This document shows, one piece after another, positions 1-7,376 of a stretch of 23,372 bases of DNA; position 1 is the first letter of the stretch, and each line of letters begins with the position of its first letter. The DNA comes from a virus: positions 1-23,372 of the IMG/VR virus record IMGVR_UViG_3300036892_000047; one strand, 5' to 3'. The notes below the pieces were generated by a model. That model did not search any database. It saw only the letters and a list, made by a program, of their open reading frames with translations, and was not told the origin of the DNA. The position numbers and the translations under genes are program-made.

Positions 1-396
1 AATGCCGGGGCCGTCGATCGTGCCGAGGTCTGCGTAGGCGCGTGCGACGAGGGCCATCGTGCCATGCGGGTTGTGCAGGTCGTTGACGACGACGACGCCC
101 TCGTCCATCACCGCGAGTGCTGCGGAAAGCCAGCCCGAGTGGAACAGCACGTCCTCTGCGCCGAGGAACAGGAAGGGCTCGCTGGTCTGGCGGTAGCCGA
201 GGTTGATGCGCTTCGCCCATGAGCCGCCCTCGTCGCGGATCACCTGCGCGCCCGTGAGCTGCGCGAAGTCGGCGACCTCTCCGGTGGCGATCAGGTAGAC
301 CGTGTGCGGCTCGGGGGTCGCCTGCTCGATGTTCTCGACTAGCGGGGCGAGCTTCGCCGGGCGCATCGCCGGGATCAGGATGGCCGTGCTATCCAC
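1..396 (-). CDS. GT-A-like glycosyltransferase, 3' end cut by window edge
   Basis: The minus-strand frame is open from about 420 to the left edge, so the C-terminus is missing. The visible part has a beta-strand start (TAILIPAMRP), a second strand (HTVYLIATGE) and an acidic motif in FLFLGAEDVLF, which resembles the DXD-type metal/nucleotide-sugar site of GT-A folds. I place the start at a GTG at 396 because it overlaps the stop of the upstream gene at 389-391 by 8 nt and is preceded by a weak CAGGG; an ATG at 420 has no visible ribosome site. It is the last visible member of the coupled glycosylation cluster. A glycosyltransferase role is inferred from fold-like motifs and context; donor and acceptor are unknown. 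Confidence 0.6.
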   Translation of the reverse strand, partial: MDSTAILIPAMRPAKLAPLVENIEQATPEPHTVYLIATGEVADFAQLTGAQVIRDEGGSWAKRINLGYRQTSEPFLFLGAEDVLFHSGWLSAALAVMDEGVVVVNDLHNPHGTMALVARAYADLGTIDGPGI

Positions 397-994
397 AGAT
401 CTGCCCTGGAGTCTTGCCATAGCGCCAGGTGGCGACGGGCACGCACTTGAATCGCGCCCGCTGGCCAGCCAGCAGCTGCCATGTACGCCAGTCCAGCCAA
501 CGCGCGATCGACCCCGCGTAGTGCCCGCCATCCCAGGGTCCGGGTCCTTGCCAGTCGGTCGGGAATCCGCCGACAGCTTCGAGCGCCGAGCGACGGATCA
601 GGCAGTTCCCGTCGATGAAGTTGGTGCGGGCGAACGTCTCGCACAGCGCCTCGATGGTCCAGTCGTTGCAGTTCTCGCGGGGCTTGTGGCCGTCCGCATC
701 CCAGGAGTACACGACATCTGCGTTGTGGAGGTGGGGGAGCACCGTCTCGACGTGGTGGGGGAGCCAGGAGTCGTCGTCGTTGAGCACCGCGACCCAGGGC
801 GTCTGCACGGCAGGCAGGAGCGAGTTTTTGGCGCGGGCGTACTGAACCTGGGCTTGCTCGTCGCCGACGGGGTGCGAGCAGACGAGTTGGACTGTGACGG
901 GGATGGTCTGGGCGTTGACGGAGGCGACGTTCTCGGCGAGCAGCGCCTCGCGGCCCGGAATACTGACGGTCAAGACTGTGATCGGGGCCTGCAT
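389..994 (-). CDS. Family 2 glycosyltransferase
   Basis: A 201-residue protein with the classic GT2 layout: N-terminal strand ITVLTVSIPGR, then a run of helices, and the motif VAVLNDDDSW at residues 68-77, whose acidic triplet is the expected metal/nucleotide-sugar site. A second conserved-looking patch (FIDGNCLIRRSALEAVGGF) matches the acceptor-side region of GT2 enzymes. It starts at ATG 994, 25 nt inside the end of the preceding glycosyltransferase, so translation is probably coupled. It is short for a GT2, essentially a single catalytic domain with no membrane segment, so likely cytoplasmic and acting on a protein or nucleotide-linked glycan. The substrate cannot be told from sequence. 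Confidence 0.85.
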   Translation of the reverse strand: MQAPITVLTVSIPGREALLAENVASVNAQTIPVTVQLVCSHPVGDEQAQVQYARAKNSLLPAVQTPWVAVLNDDDSWLPHHVETVLPHLHNADVVYSWDADGHKPRENCNDWTIEALCETFARTNFIDGNCLIRRSALEAVGGFPTDWQGPGPWDGGHYAGSIARWLDWRTWQLLAGQRARFKCVPVATWRYGKTPGQICG

Positions 995-1710
995 GTGCTC
1001 CTGCTCGGGATCGGGTCATACACGGTCGGCACGGCCAACCATGCCTCGTACTCTGCGCGCAACTGCTCGCGGCTCATGCCTTCCAAGCGGGTGTGGTGGG
1101 AGCCGTCGCCGCGCGCGCGAGCAACCGGGTCTAGCGTGGCGTTGCGTTCGCTGACCTTCCGCAGGAAGTGCTCGAAGCCGCGGTAGTGCAGCTCGCGGAT
1201 CTCAAGGACCTCGGACAGCGTCGTGCGTCCAAGGTCGCTGACGGCGTGGTTGCCGTTGGTCAGCAGCCGGTCGGGGCGCGGACGAAACGCGATCTTGCCC
1301 AGGCGCTCGGGCTCGACACGGCGGTGGTTCCAGTTGTGGTGCAGATAGCGTTTCGCTGTAAGCGTGTCGTAGGGGCAAAGCGCGAGCAGCGATGCGATGG
1401 ACTCGCCGTTCGTGGTGCACCAGAGCTCGTCCACGTCGGAGGCGAGCACCCAGTCGGCGCCGGCCTGCCGCGCGCGCTCCGCAAGCTCGTTCATCAGCTC
1501 GGGCTGACGGTGGACCGGGCCGGGCGCATCCTGCCAGTAGACGCAGCCCGTCTCGTCGGCCAAGCGGATCAGGGTCTCGCGTGTTCCCTCGCCGGGGTCC
1601 GAGCCGTCGGCGACGAGGATCAGGTCGACGCCCCGGGCGAGATGATGGCGCAGCCAGCACTCCATGATGTCGCCCTCGTTCTTCGAGGTGCCGATCAGGG
1701 CCAGTATCAC
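970..1710 (-). CDS. Glycosyltransferase of the Glyco_tranf_2_4 type
   Basis: The start is a GTG at 1710 that overlaps the TGA of the FkbM gene (GTGA), giving 246 residues. The N-terminal sequence ILALIGTSKNEGDIMECWL followed by HHLARGVDLILVADGSDPG is typical of the glycosyltransferase 2-like group that acts on cell-surface or protein glycans. The acidic motif is ASDVDELW at residues 90-97. The central part contains paired aromatic/histidine stretches (RYLHHNWNHRR) as in this family. No signal peptide or membrane segment is seen. It sits between a methyltransferase and a GT2 gene, both overlapping it, which supports one glycan-modification pathway. The exact sugar is unknown. Confidence 0.85.
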   Translation of the reverse strand: MILALIGTSKNEGDIMECWLRHHLARGVDLILVADGSDPGEGTRETLIRLADETGCVYWQDAPGPVHRQPELMNELAERARQAGADWVLASDVDELWCTTNGESIASLLALCPYDTLTAKRYLHHNWNHRRVEPERLGKIAFRPRPDRLLTNGNHAVSDLGRTTLSEVLEIRELHYRGFEHFLRKVSERNATLDPVARARGDGSHHTRLEGMSREQLRAEYEAWLAVPTVYDPIPSRSTCRPRSQS

Positions 1711-2393
1711 GGGACCGCCACGACATGCTCCCAACCCCCGAGCCGACCCTCCAGCTCCGAGAAGCCAGCGAACCACGCCGGCTCAACAGGGATGGGCCAG
1801 AATGGCTCGTGTGTGGAGAGATGCAGCGGGACGCCCTTGGCGGCCAGGAACGGTGCGACGCTCTCCAAGACCAGCGCCTCCATGCCCTCGATGTCCATCT
1901 TGACCAGGCAGCAGTCCTCGATCTGGTAGTCGGCGAAGATCCGCTGCAACGTGAAGCACGGCACCGTCTCGCTTTTCTCGCTGTCGGCGTAGCGGAGCAC
2001 CGAGGACATCGAGGATGCCCAGCCTTGGGGGTGGCTGGAGATCGTGCAGGTGCCGTCGTAGTCGGCGACCGCGGCGCGCACGCAGCGGACCTTGCCGGGC
2101 ACGTTGCGCTCGCAGTGACGGACGAGATACTCGTAGGCGACGGGGTCGGGCTCGACAGCGACCACGTTCGCGCCGTGGCGCGCGGCCCACATCGACAGAG
2201 CACCGATGCACGCGCCGAGATCCACGAACGTCTGGCCGGGCTTGACGAACCGGGCCATCACTTCCAGCGTGTCGCGCTCCCAGTTGTCGGCTGCCCATTC
2301 GTTCCAGAAGCCGGGGGTTGGGCCTTCGGTGTAGGGCGGGTCGAACGGGGGTTCGTCTACGTCCCAGGTGACGCCGCGTCTGGTGATCTTCAT
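1707..2393 (-). CDS. FkbM-family SAM-dependent methyltransferase
   Basis: A 228-residue protein with Rossmann methyltransferase motifs: motif I FVDLGACIGALSMWAA (56-71), the acidic loop VVAVEPDP (77-84) that would bind the SAM ribose, and the FkbM signature VKMDIEGME (164-172). FkbM enzymes O-methylate hydroxyl groups, often on sugars. ATG at 2393 overlaps the preceding stop as ATGA. Within a run of glycosyltransferases it most likely methylates a sugar of the virion glycan; this is inference from context. Length is normal for the family and all key motifs are present. Confidence 0.9.
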   Translation of the reverse strand: MKITRRGVTWDVDEPPFDPPYTEGPTPGFWNEWAADNWERDTLEVMARFVKPGQTFVDLGACIGALSMWAARHGANVVAVEPDPVAYEYLVRHCERNVPGKVRCVRAAVADYDGTCTISSHPQGWASSMSSVLRYADSEKSETVPCFTLQRIFADYQIEDCCLVKMDIEGMEALVLESVAPFLAAKGVPLHLSTHEPFWPIPVEPAWFAGFSELEGRLGGWEHVVAVP

Positions 2394-2923
2394 GTCGCCG
2401 GGACCCCTCTCACTGTCTCGCCCGCGGGCACGTCATGGATCACCACGGCGCCGGCGGCGATCGTTGCCCCGTCGCCGATCTTCAGCAGGTTGCAGATCGT
2501 GGCGCCCGCGCCGATGAACACGGCCTCGCCGATCTCCACGTCGCCGCAAATCGTCACGCCCGGGGCGATCGTCGTGAACGCCCCGACGGAGCAGCGGGTC
2601 ATGGTCGTGCCGTAGTTGATGTGGACGTGTCCGTCGAGGCTCACGTCTCGGAGCAGGACGGCGTTCGGCGCGACGACGCAGCCGAAGCCGATGTCCACGC
2701 AAGGACCACAGATAGCGCTCGGGTCGATCAACGGCATCGCCCAGCCGCCCCAGCGTTGCGCTACCAAGCGGCGCGTGCGCGGGTCATTGATACCGACCAG
2801 AATCAGATCGTTGCAGTAGGCGTCGAAGTCGTCGCCCTCGACTACCCGTAGCTGCTGGCCACGTCGGGCGGCGATCGCCTGTATGTCGCGGCTGTGCGAG
2901 CCCGTGCCGATCAGCGTCACCAT
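2390..2923 (-). CDS. NeuD/PglD-like sugar O/N-acetyltransferase
   Basis: Starting at ATG 2923 behind a GGAGGG ribosome site, this is 177 residues. The first 60 residues form a small Rossmann-like part (MVTLIGTGSHSRDIQAIA, then ILVGINDPRTRR), followed by a left-handed beta-helix of hexapeptide repeats (residues about 75-175: AFTTIAPGVTICGDVEIGEA, AVFIGAGATICNL, KIGDGATIAAGAVV). This order is that of PglD/NeuD acetyltransferases, which use acetyl-CoA to acetylate UDP-amino-sugars or sialic acids. A histidine in GHVHINYGTT may be the catalytic base. It overlaps the upstream glycosyltransferase by 7 nt and the FkbM gene by 4 nt. Confidence 0.88.
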   Translation of the reverse strand: MVTLIGTGSHSRDIQAIAARRGQQLRVVEGDDFDAYCNDLILVGINDPRTRRLVAQRWGGWAMPLIDPSAICGPCVDIGFGCVVAPNAVLLRDVSLDGHVHINYGTTMTRCSVGAFTTIAPGVTICGDVEIGEAVFIGAGATICNLLKIGDGATIAAGAVVIHDVPAGETVRGVPAT

Positions 2924-3591
2924 CGGTGTCCCTCCGATCGACGGACGCCGATGTGCTCGCAGCGAGGACCGTCGTTGCGAGCACCGTAGTAGGCGAATGA
3001 ATAGCCGTGCGCGAGCAGCGTGTCGGTGATGCCGCGCTCGAGGCCGTCGCCGGGCTCGGCCAATGCCAGCTCGATCGCCTCGCGTCGGATGAGCGACGGG
3101 TTGAAGCTGAACAGCCGCCGGTGTTCGACGAACCCCTCGCGGTCGACGTACTCGTCTGGGGCGACCTCGATCTGGCCGCCGGCGGCGATCTCCTGCTCGC
3201 CCCATGGCTGGCGCTTGAGCACCACCTGGGCTAGATGCGGGTTCTCGTCGAGCAGTCGGGCCATGCCTGCGAGGTCCACGGGCTCGCGGTAGATGAAGTC
3301 GTCCTCGGCGTGGAAGACGTAGCGAGCGGGGGTTGCGAGTGCCAGCGTCCAGGCCAAGCGGACGGCGGCAGCGAGCCCGCGACGCGACGAGTGCGGACAG
3401 ATCGTGAAGTCCGGTTCGTAGCGCCGATGCAGCATGATGCCGTAGGCCGAGTCGCCCGAGTCATCGACCACGACGCGCCACTCGGGCCACGGGTCCAGCG
3501 AGACGCGCAGGCTGTCGATGGCCTGGAGCAGATAATCGCCGCGGCCGTCCGTGGTGACGGTCAGAGCGAATGCCAAGGCGGCATCCCGCAC
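2917..3591 (-). CDS. Glycosyltransferase-like protein (GT-A fold)
   Basis: A 224-residue protein beginning with a GT2-like strand (FALTVTTDGRGDYLLQAIDS), a second strand RVVVDDSGDS, and the acidic motif YVFHAEDDFIY at residues 91-101, matching a DXD-type site. The C-terminal part (LFSFNPSLIRREAIELAL, then ERGITDTLLAHGYSFAYYG) resembles the acceptor region of similar phage and cyanobacterial glycosyltransferases. The start is a GTG at 3591 overlapping the upstream 58-residue gene by 31 nt; a TTG at about 3576 is an alternative. It is coupled to the acetyltransferase downstream. Sugar and target unknown. Confidence 0.8.
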   Translation of the reverse strand: MRDAALAFALTVTTDGRGDYLLQAIDSLRVSLDPWPEWRVVVDDSGDSAYGIMLHRRYEPDFTICPHSSRRGLAAAVRLAWTLALATPARYVFHAEDDFIYREPVDLAGMARLLDENPHLAQVVLKRQPWGEQEIAAGGQIEVAPDEYVDREGFVEHRRLFSFNPSLIRREAIELALAEPGDGLERGITDTLLAHGYSFAYYGARNDGPRCEHIGVRRSEGHRW

Positions 3592-3737
3592 CGGATCATC
3601 CAGGCAAGCTCTTCACGGCCCTCAGACGAGAGCTCCTTCATGGCCTGCACGATGAAGTCCAGGCAGCGTTGCTGTCGTTCGCGCTCTCGCTGTCGCCGCC
3701 CGCAGCGCCAGCGGATCAATGCTGCCACCCGTCTCAT
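3561..3737 (-). CDS. Small basic protein of unknown function
   Basis: I place the start at the ATG at 3737, where it overlaps the preceding stop as TGATG, giving 58 residues; the longer open frame upstream has composition unlike the neighbours. The N-terminal half is strongly basic (RCGRRQRERERQQR); the C-terminal half is a probable helix (MKELSSEGREELAWMIRCG). No recognised domain. Its position inside a chain of coupled glycosylation genes gives no direct function. Confidence 0.6.
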   Translation of the reverse strand: MRRVAALIRWRCGRRQRERERQQRCLDFIVQAMKELSSEGREELAWMIRCGMPPWHSL

Positions 3738-3928
3738 CAGATCGAGCCTTCCGACACGCGCCGCAGCGCGAGCCGTGCCGTGCGCAAATTCGCCTCCGTC
3801 TTCTCCTTCGTAGCCTGGGCGCGGTCGAAGACGTCTGAGGCTTGCGTGTGCTGGCGCACGGCGTCCTGGAACTGGCGCAGCGCTTCCTGCTGGTGCTTCT
3901 CCTGTGCCGTGGGCCTGCCGAGCTTCAC
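3737..3928 (-). CDS. Small coiled-coil-like protein of unknown function
   Basis: A 63-residue protein from a GTG at 3928 that overlaps the upstream stop as GTGA. It begins MKLGRPTAQEK and is then almost entirely charged and helical (QALRQF-type heptads through KEKTEANLRTARLAL), which suggests a short coiled coil. I do not recognise the family. Exact 4-nt and TGATG overlaps on both sides support that it is translated. Confidence 0.6.
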   Translation of the reverse strand: MKLGRPTAQEKHQQEALRQFQDAVRQHTQASDVFDRAQATKEKTEANLRTARLALRRVSEGSI

Positions 3929-4101
3929 GCTGGCCTCCAAGGGCCAAGGCCCTCCCACCAGTTCCGCACGCCAGCGAAGATGCGCTCGATGGCCGTCTCC
4001 AGTTCGACGACTGTCATCTCGTCTCTGATGAAGCACTCGTGTGCCTGCGTCAGCGCCCAGTCTTGCGCGCGCTCGCGCTCAATGAGCGGATGCGCGCTCA
4101 C
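3925..4101 (-). CDS. Small protein of unknown function
   Basis: Placed from the GTG at 4101, which overlaps the stop of the upstream gene (GTGA), to the TGA at 3925; 58 residues. An ATG nine bases upstream is an alternative start. The protein is mixed-charge and helical (IERERAQDWALTQAHECF, then VVELETAIERIFAGVRNWW) with tryptophans near the end. No family recognised. It is one of three consecutive genes of about 60 codons inserted between glycosyltransferase-like genes. Confidence 0.6.
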   Translation of the reverse strand: MSAHPLIERERAQDWALTQAHECFIRDEMTVVELETAIERIFAGVRNWWEGLGPWRPA

Positions 4102-4625
4102 CGCCAGCATCCGTGCGCCGGCGCGATCGCCCAGGGTGCCGATGGCGAGAACTCGTCCCTGATGTGCCTCAGCGGTGGCCCATGCACATGCATCGTCTCG
4201 CCTCCAGGATTCAGAACATGGGACTGTAGCCAGGTATCCAGTCGGCACCAATGCTTAGGGTTGTGCCCCTCGTCGCTCAGCTCGGCGATCGTGTCGAGCG
4301 CGTCCGGGTATCGGGCGAGCAGCGCGGCCGAGAACTTCGCGCACGAGAGCCCCGCATACAGCCGGCCGACGTAGGGCACCTGGAACGAGCACCATGGGTG
4401 GTGACACTGCTCAAGCTCGTCGAGAGAGTCGGGGCGGACAACTACGTCCTGCTCGACGTTGATGAAGCTGGCGCCCTTCGCCCAAAGTCCCGCCAGTAGC
4501 TCCCAGTACGCCTCGTCGCTCCCGGACACATCGACGAACGCCACATCCCAGCCGGTGAGTGCCTGGACTACCTCGGGGCGTAGCCGGGTGTAGGGCTGAA
4601 CGACGGGAGTCTCGTGGCCCCGCAT
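4098..4625 (-). CDS. Glycosyltransferase-like protein
   Basis: 175 residues from an ATG preceded by AGGAGG at 4 nt spacing. The protein has an acidic motif SFINVEQDVVV (53-63) that resembles the metal site of GT-A enzymes and a following segment (CSFQVPYVGRLYAGLSCAKFSAAL) in which a small lip of residues precedes a helix. The same arrangement, a pattern of E-x-D-hydrophobic then a Cys-rich stretch, is seen in the product of 5963-6466, so both probably belong to one phage glycosyltransferase-like group. The C-terminal histidines (HNPKHWCRLD, ETMHVHGPPL) may complete the site. Function is inferred from motif and context only. Confidence 0.65.
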   Translation of the reverse strand: MRGHETPVVQPYTRLRPEVVQALTGWDVAFVDVSGSDEAYWELLAGLWAKGASFINVEQDVVVRPDSLDELEQCHHPWCSFQVPYVGRLYAGLSCAKFSAALLARYPDALDTIAELSDEGHNPKHWCRLDTWLQSHVLNPGGETMHVHGPPLRHIRDEFSPSAPWAIAPAHGCWR

Positions 4626-4643
4626 CGCACCTCCTACGCCAGC

Positions 4644-5291
4644 TCATACGAACAGCTCCGCCGCCGGCCATCCTTTGTTCAGGTCCTTCACGGTCGGCTG
4701 GCCCAGCCCAATCCACCGCTCAGCATCGAACCGTGATCGTGTCGAAGGCTCAGGCAACGTGCGCAGGTAGTCGCAGCGGGCCATCCAGAAGTTGCCGCCG
4801 AAGAACGGGGTGCCGTCGGAGAACTCCTGCTCGAAGCCTTTGGGACCGTAGACCTCGCGGGTGAGCCAGTGGCAGCCCACCGCGTCGAAGCGGGCCAGGT
4901 GCTTGAGGTTGATCCGCCAATCGCGCACGACGAGCCGAGTCATCGACCGGCGCCATTTGGCCCGGAAGTCCGTCACGTCCTGGGCACCCTTAGTGTGGCA
5001 GTAGAGGACTGCCCCGTCATGCTCCTGGGCGTACTCGCGGACTGCTTTCAGCGTGACCTGCTCGAAGCCCTCATCGGCCTCGACTGCTACGCGCACGTCG
5101 AGTAGGCGCTGTGGCTGCTCGTTCAGCAGGTCGAAGGCATCCTTCGCCGCCCCGCGCCATAGGTCCGCGCCGACGAGCCCGAGATACACCGGAGCCGTGA
5201 AGTCCGAGTCGAGCAGCGCGTCTACGTGCTCTAGGACCGGCTCTGTCCAGTCGCCATCGCACCAGCAGTGGTAGAAGGCGACGATGTCCAC
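4644..5291 (-). CDS. Glycosyltransferase-associated protein with HTKG and GGNFWMA motifs
   Basis: 215 residues from a GTG at 5291 directly after the upstream TAA. The N-terminal MDIVAFYHCW, the middle VLYCHTKGAQD (about 95-105) and the late motifs FFGGNFWMARCDYLRTL and RFDAERWIG match a family I know from polysaccharide and rhamnan-type clusters, in which an HTKG motif is followed by a GNFWWA motif. Members are treated as glycosyltransferases or their partners. No membrane segment. It belongs to the coupled cluster and is followed after 18 nt by another glycosyltransferase-like gene with its own strong ribosome site. Confidence 0.7.
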   Translation of the reverse strand: MDIVAFYHCWCDGDWTEPVLEHVDALLDSDFTAPVYLGLVGADLWRGAAKDAFDLLNEQPQRLLDVRVAVEADEGFEQVTLKAVREYAQEHDGAVLYCHTKGAQDVTDFRAKWRRSMTRLVVRDWRINLKHLARFDAVGCHWLTREVYGPKGFEQEFSDGTPFFGGNFWMARCDYLRTLPEPSTRSRFDAERWIGLGQPTVKDLNKGWPAAELFV

Positions 5292-5711
5292 TTAGCCGAG
5301 TGGCTCGACGCTCCCGATGACCATAAGCCGACCAGAGAGCATGCAGTCTCCGCAGACGCTGCGGACGCCCGCGTGGGCGCCGCGATTGGAGCGAACCGGG
5401 ATGCTTGGCCCATTGTGCCAGCCTCCATGCTCGGAGCACCACTTGGCACCAGGTGGCCGAGTAGCGAATTCCAGGGGCACATTGATGTTGACCGTAACCG
5501 CGCCCTCCGGCGCCGCCGCCTCGGCGAAGAACTTGCGGTCGGAGTCGCGCCGAGCCTGCGAGTAGTCCGTCGCCTGCACGCGATGCTCCAAGAACGGCCA
5601 CATGTCTGCGAGCTTGGCCGCAAGCTCCGTCGCCCGCTCCAGCTTCTCGATGAGCGCGTCCACGTCCGACGAGTCCAGCCCGATCTTGATCGTCGAGTCC
5701 ACTCCTTGCAT
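5292..5711 (-). CDS. Unknown protein, possible small zinc-binding C-terminus
   Basis: The most likely start is ATG 5711, one base after the upstream stop, giving 139 residues; the longer open frame upstream is a low-complexity shadow. The N-terminal half is helical (SSDVDALIEKLERATELAAK); the C-terminal half has spaced Cys/His (WCSEHGGWHNGPS and VCGDCMLSG), which could bind a metal. Not recognised. It is part of the coupled run of genes between glycosyltransferase-like proteins. Confidence 0.6.
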   Translation of the reverse strand: MQGVDSTIKIGLDSSDVDALIEKLERATELAAKLADMWPFLEHRVQATDYSQARRDSDRKFFAEAAAPEGAVTVNINVPLEFATRPPGAKWCSEHGGWHNGPSIPVRSNRGAHAGVRSVCGDCMLSGRLMVIGSVEPLG

Positions 5712-5712
5712 C

Positions 5713-6006
5713 TTACCCGGGAGGGGCGCGAACGACATCGAAGCGCCGGATGTGCCACATCGTGTACTTGAAGTCCTGCTCGGGCCCGTTGTAGAGCCGC
5801 CAGAAGTCTTCGCCATCGTCCACGAGGGTCCACTCGTCACGAGAGTGCGGCTTGCCCTTGACGAGCGCGACCGCATCGTCAAATGTCGCGGCTATGAAGT
5901 CGGGTTCGTGACGCTCGTATACGTCCTCGCCTACGGTCCACACCGAATCCAACGGGCGCTCCCTATCGGTGGAGGTGCTCGACACCTTCTGGTCCGTCGG
6001 GTCCAT
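5713..6006 (-). CDS. Unknown small acidic protein
   Basis: 97 residues from ATG 6006, preceded by GGAAAG, overlapping the end of the upstream glycosyltransferase-like gene by about 44 nt. The sequence is rich in Asp, Glu and Trp (DEWTLVDDGEDFWRLYNGP; MWHIRRFDVV) and looks like a compact alpha/beta domain. No family is recognised. The upstream extension of this frame is Ser/Arg-rich and probably not translated. Confidence 0.55.
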   Translation of the reverse strand: MDPTDQKVSSTSTDRERPLDSVWTVGEDVYERHEPDFIAATFDDAVALVKGKPHSRDEWTLVDDGEDFWRLYNGPEQDFKYTMWHIRRFDVVRAPPG

Positions 6007-6466
6007 CTTTCCAGTGTACGTGGACCCGCTCATCGACTGCCTGGAACACGGCGATGTCCACGAACTGCCAGCTTTGCTCGGGCAGCGGCCGAACCCTCGC
6101 CTGCGGCGTGATCTTGCAGAACCCGATCCCGCCGTAGTCGGCCCACTCGTCGCCTGTCTCGATCCACACTCCACCACATGGGGGCTTTTTGCCTGTTCGG
6201 TGCGCCCAGTGCGGGCCGCCGGAGGGGATCCCCAGCCAGTAGGCCCAGGTCCCGAAGGCGCAGTCGCAGTCGAGCAAGGTCTGGATCAGGTCATCGCTGA
6301 CCTCCATGTCGTGCTCGAGGATGCACAGCGTCTCGTCGCTGGCCCAGTGCGCCTCGACGCCACGCCAGTAGTCCTCGGGCTCCACGCACTCGATGCCGAC
6401 GACCTCGAAGCGCTCCGACCGGAAGTGCGGCTGGCCGACTAGATGGCTGGCGAGGATGACGGTCAC
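5963..6466 (-). CDS. Glycosyltransferase-like protein
   Basis: 167 residues from a GTG at 6466 that overlaps the HNH gene stop as GTGA. The first strand TVILASHLVGQ leads into ETLCILEHDMEVSDDL (46-61), where EHD resembles the acidic metal motif of GT-A enzymes. The middle (CAFGTWAYWLGIPSGGP; YGGIGFCKITP) and the aromatic C-terminus are similar in layout to the product at 4098-4625. It is the first glycosyltransferase-like gene of the cluster. Assignment is by motif and context. Confidence 0.65.
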   Translation of the reverse strand: MTVILASHLVGQPHFRSERFEVVGIECVEPEDYWRGVEAHWASDETLCILEHDMEVSDDLIQTLLDCDCAFGTWAYWLGIPSGGPHWAHRTGKKPPCGGVWIETGDEWADYGGIGFCKITPQARVRPLPEQSWQFVDIAVFQAVDERVHVHWKDGPDGPEGVEHLHR

Positions 6467-6822
6467 TCGCGACGACGCCGAACAGCGTAGCGCGCAGCGG
6501 CTCGGGCTTTCCGGCAGGTGTGACACTCGCGGCCGCCATCGCTCGCCCTGATGTACGTGTTCTCCGGCGTGAACTCATGGCCGTGCGGGCAGTGGGTCTT
6601 AGCCCGCTGATAGTCCGGCGCTCCACCGCCGCCATCGAACGCATGATGACAACGCTGGCAAAGCTCGAACCAGTCGTGACGCCAGCGCGAGTACCGGTGT
6701 CCCACGCTGGCGTACTCGGTCCGCCGATCAGTGGCTGCGCAGTACTCGCATCGGCCGACCTTCGGGAACTGCCTCTGAAGGCGCTGATGTATGACGTAGT
6801 AGCGATTCGAATGCTGTCCCAT
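6463..6822 (-). CDS. HNH-type nuclease with C-terminal zinc module
   Basis: 119 residues from ATG 6822, five nt after the upstream stop. Residues 25-63 hold paired Cys (CEYC, then CQRCHHAF) and His residues around SVGHRYSRWRHDW, consistent with a small HNH/zinc nuclease. A separate C-terminal block, CPHGHEFTPENTYI then CHTCRKARAAAR, is nearly the same as the C-terminus of the HNH protein at 22817-23251, although the two N-terminal halves differ. Free-standing HNH genes in phages often act as homing endonucleases; that role is inferred here. The stop overlaps the next start, so any insertion has kept translational coupling. Confidence 0.75.
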   Translation of the reverse strand: MGQHSNRYYVIHQRLQRQFPKVGRCEYCAATDRRTEYASVGHRYSRWRHDWFELCQRCHHAFDGGGGAPDYQRAKTHCPHGHEFTPENTYIRASDGGRECHTCRKARAAARYAVRRRRE

Positions 6823-6827
6823 CGAGT

Positions 6828-7352
6828 CTACCCTCGCGTCTCCCTGACCACGGACTCGACCTCCACCAGATCGCCGCCACGGGTAACGAAGCGGCGGCGG
6901 GTGCGGGGCGGTCGCCCATGCTCGCCAGGTGTGCGATCCCCGTACGCGATGACGTTCTCGGGTGGCTCCGCTGGCATCGGGTTCGGTCGCGTGTCTGCGC
7001 CCTCTGCCTCGCATGCGACGCGTCGGCTTACGGCCGCCGCGGCGGCTTCGGCCTCTCGCTGCGTCGGCTTGAACGTTCCCGGCTGCTCCGCGATGGCCCG
7101 CTTCGCCTCGACCACTCGCTCGTAGAGTCTGCGCCCCTCCCGCGCGCTGCCCTCTCCCTCGTTGATCCCTATGCCGATCGGCGTCGGGATCTGCTCGGGT
7201 GGTAGGGGCCGCGGCGCACAGGCGCACGGCTTGTACAGGTCGCACCGTTTGCAGAACGTCGCGGCGCTCGTGCCGATCGGGTAGTGCGGGCATCGGGTGT
7301 TCGCCTCGGCGTCGTCGTAGACGCGGCAGCAGCTCTCGCAGCGGACGATCAT
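6828..7352 (-). CDS. Unknown protein with N-terminal Cys-rich region
   Basis: 174 residues from ATG 7352; a TTG two codons upstream is an alternative start. The first 50 residues carry many cysteines (RCESCCRVY, RCPHYP, FCKRCDLYKPCACAP), which suggest a zinc-ribbon. The rest is a helical, Ala/Glu-rich stretch (KPTQREAEAAAAAVSRRV) and a basic end. It lies just after the second capsid gene, where head-tail connection or decoration genes often lie, but nothing in the sequence shows such a role. Confidence 0.65.
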   Translation of the reverse strand: MIVRCESCCRVYDDAEANTRCPHYPIGTSAATFCKRCDLYKPCACAPRPLPPEQIPTPIGIGINEGEGSAREGRRLYERVVEAKRAIAEQPGTFKPTQREAEAAAAAVSRRVACEAEGADTRPNPMPAEPPENVIAYGDRTPGEHGRPPRTRRRFVTRGGDLVEVESVVRETRG

Positions 7353-7376
7353 TTCCAACGATGATAGGTCACGCTG

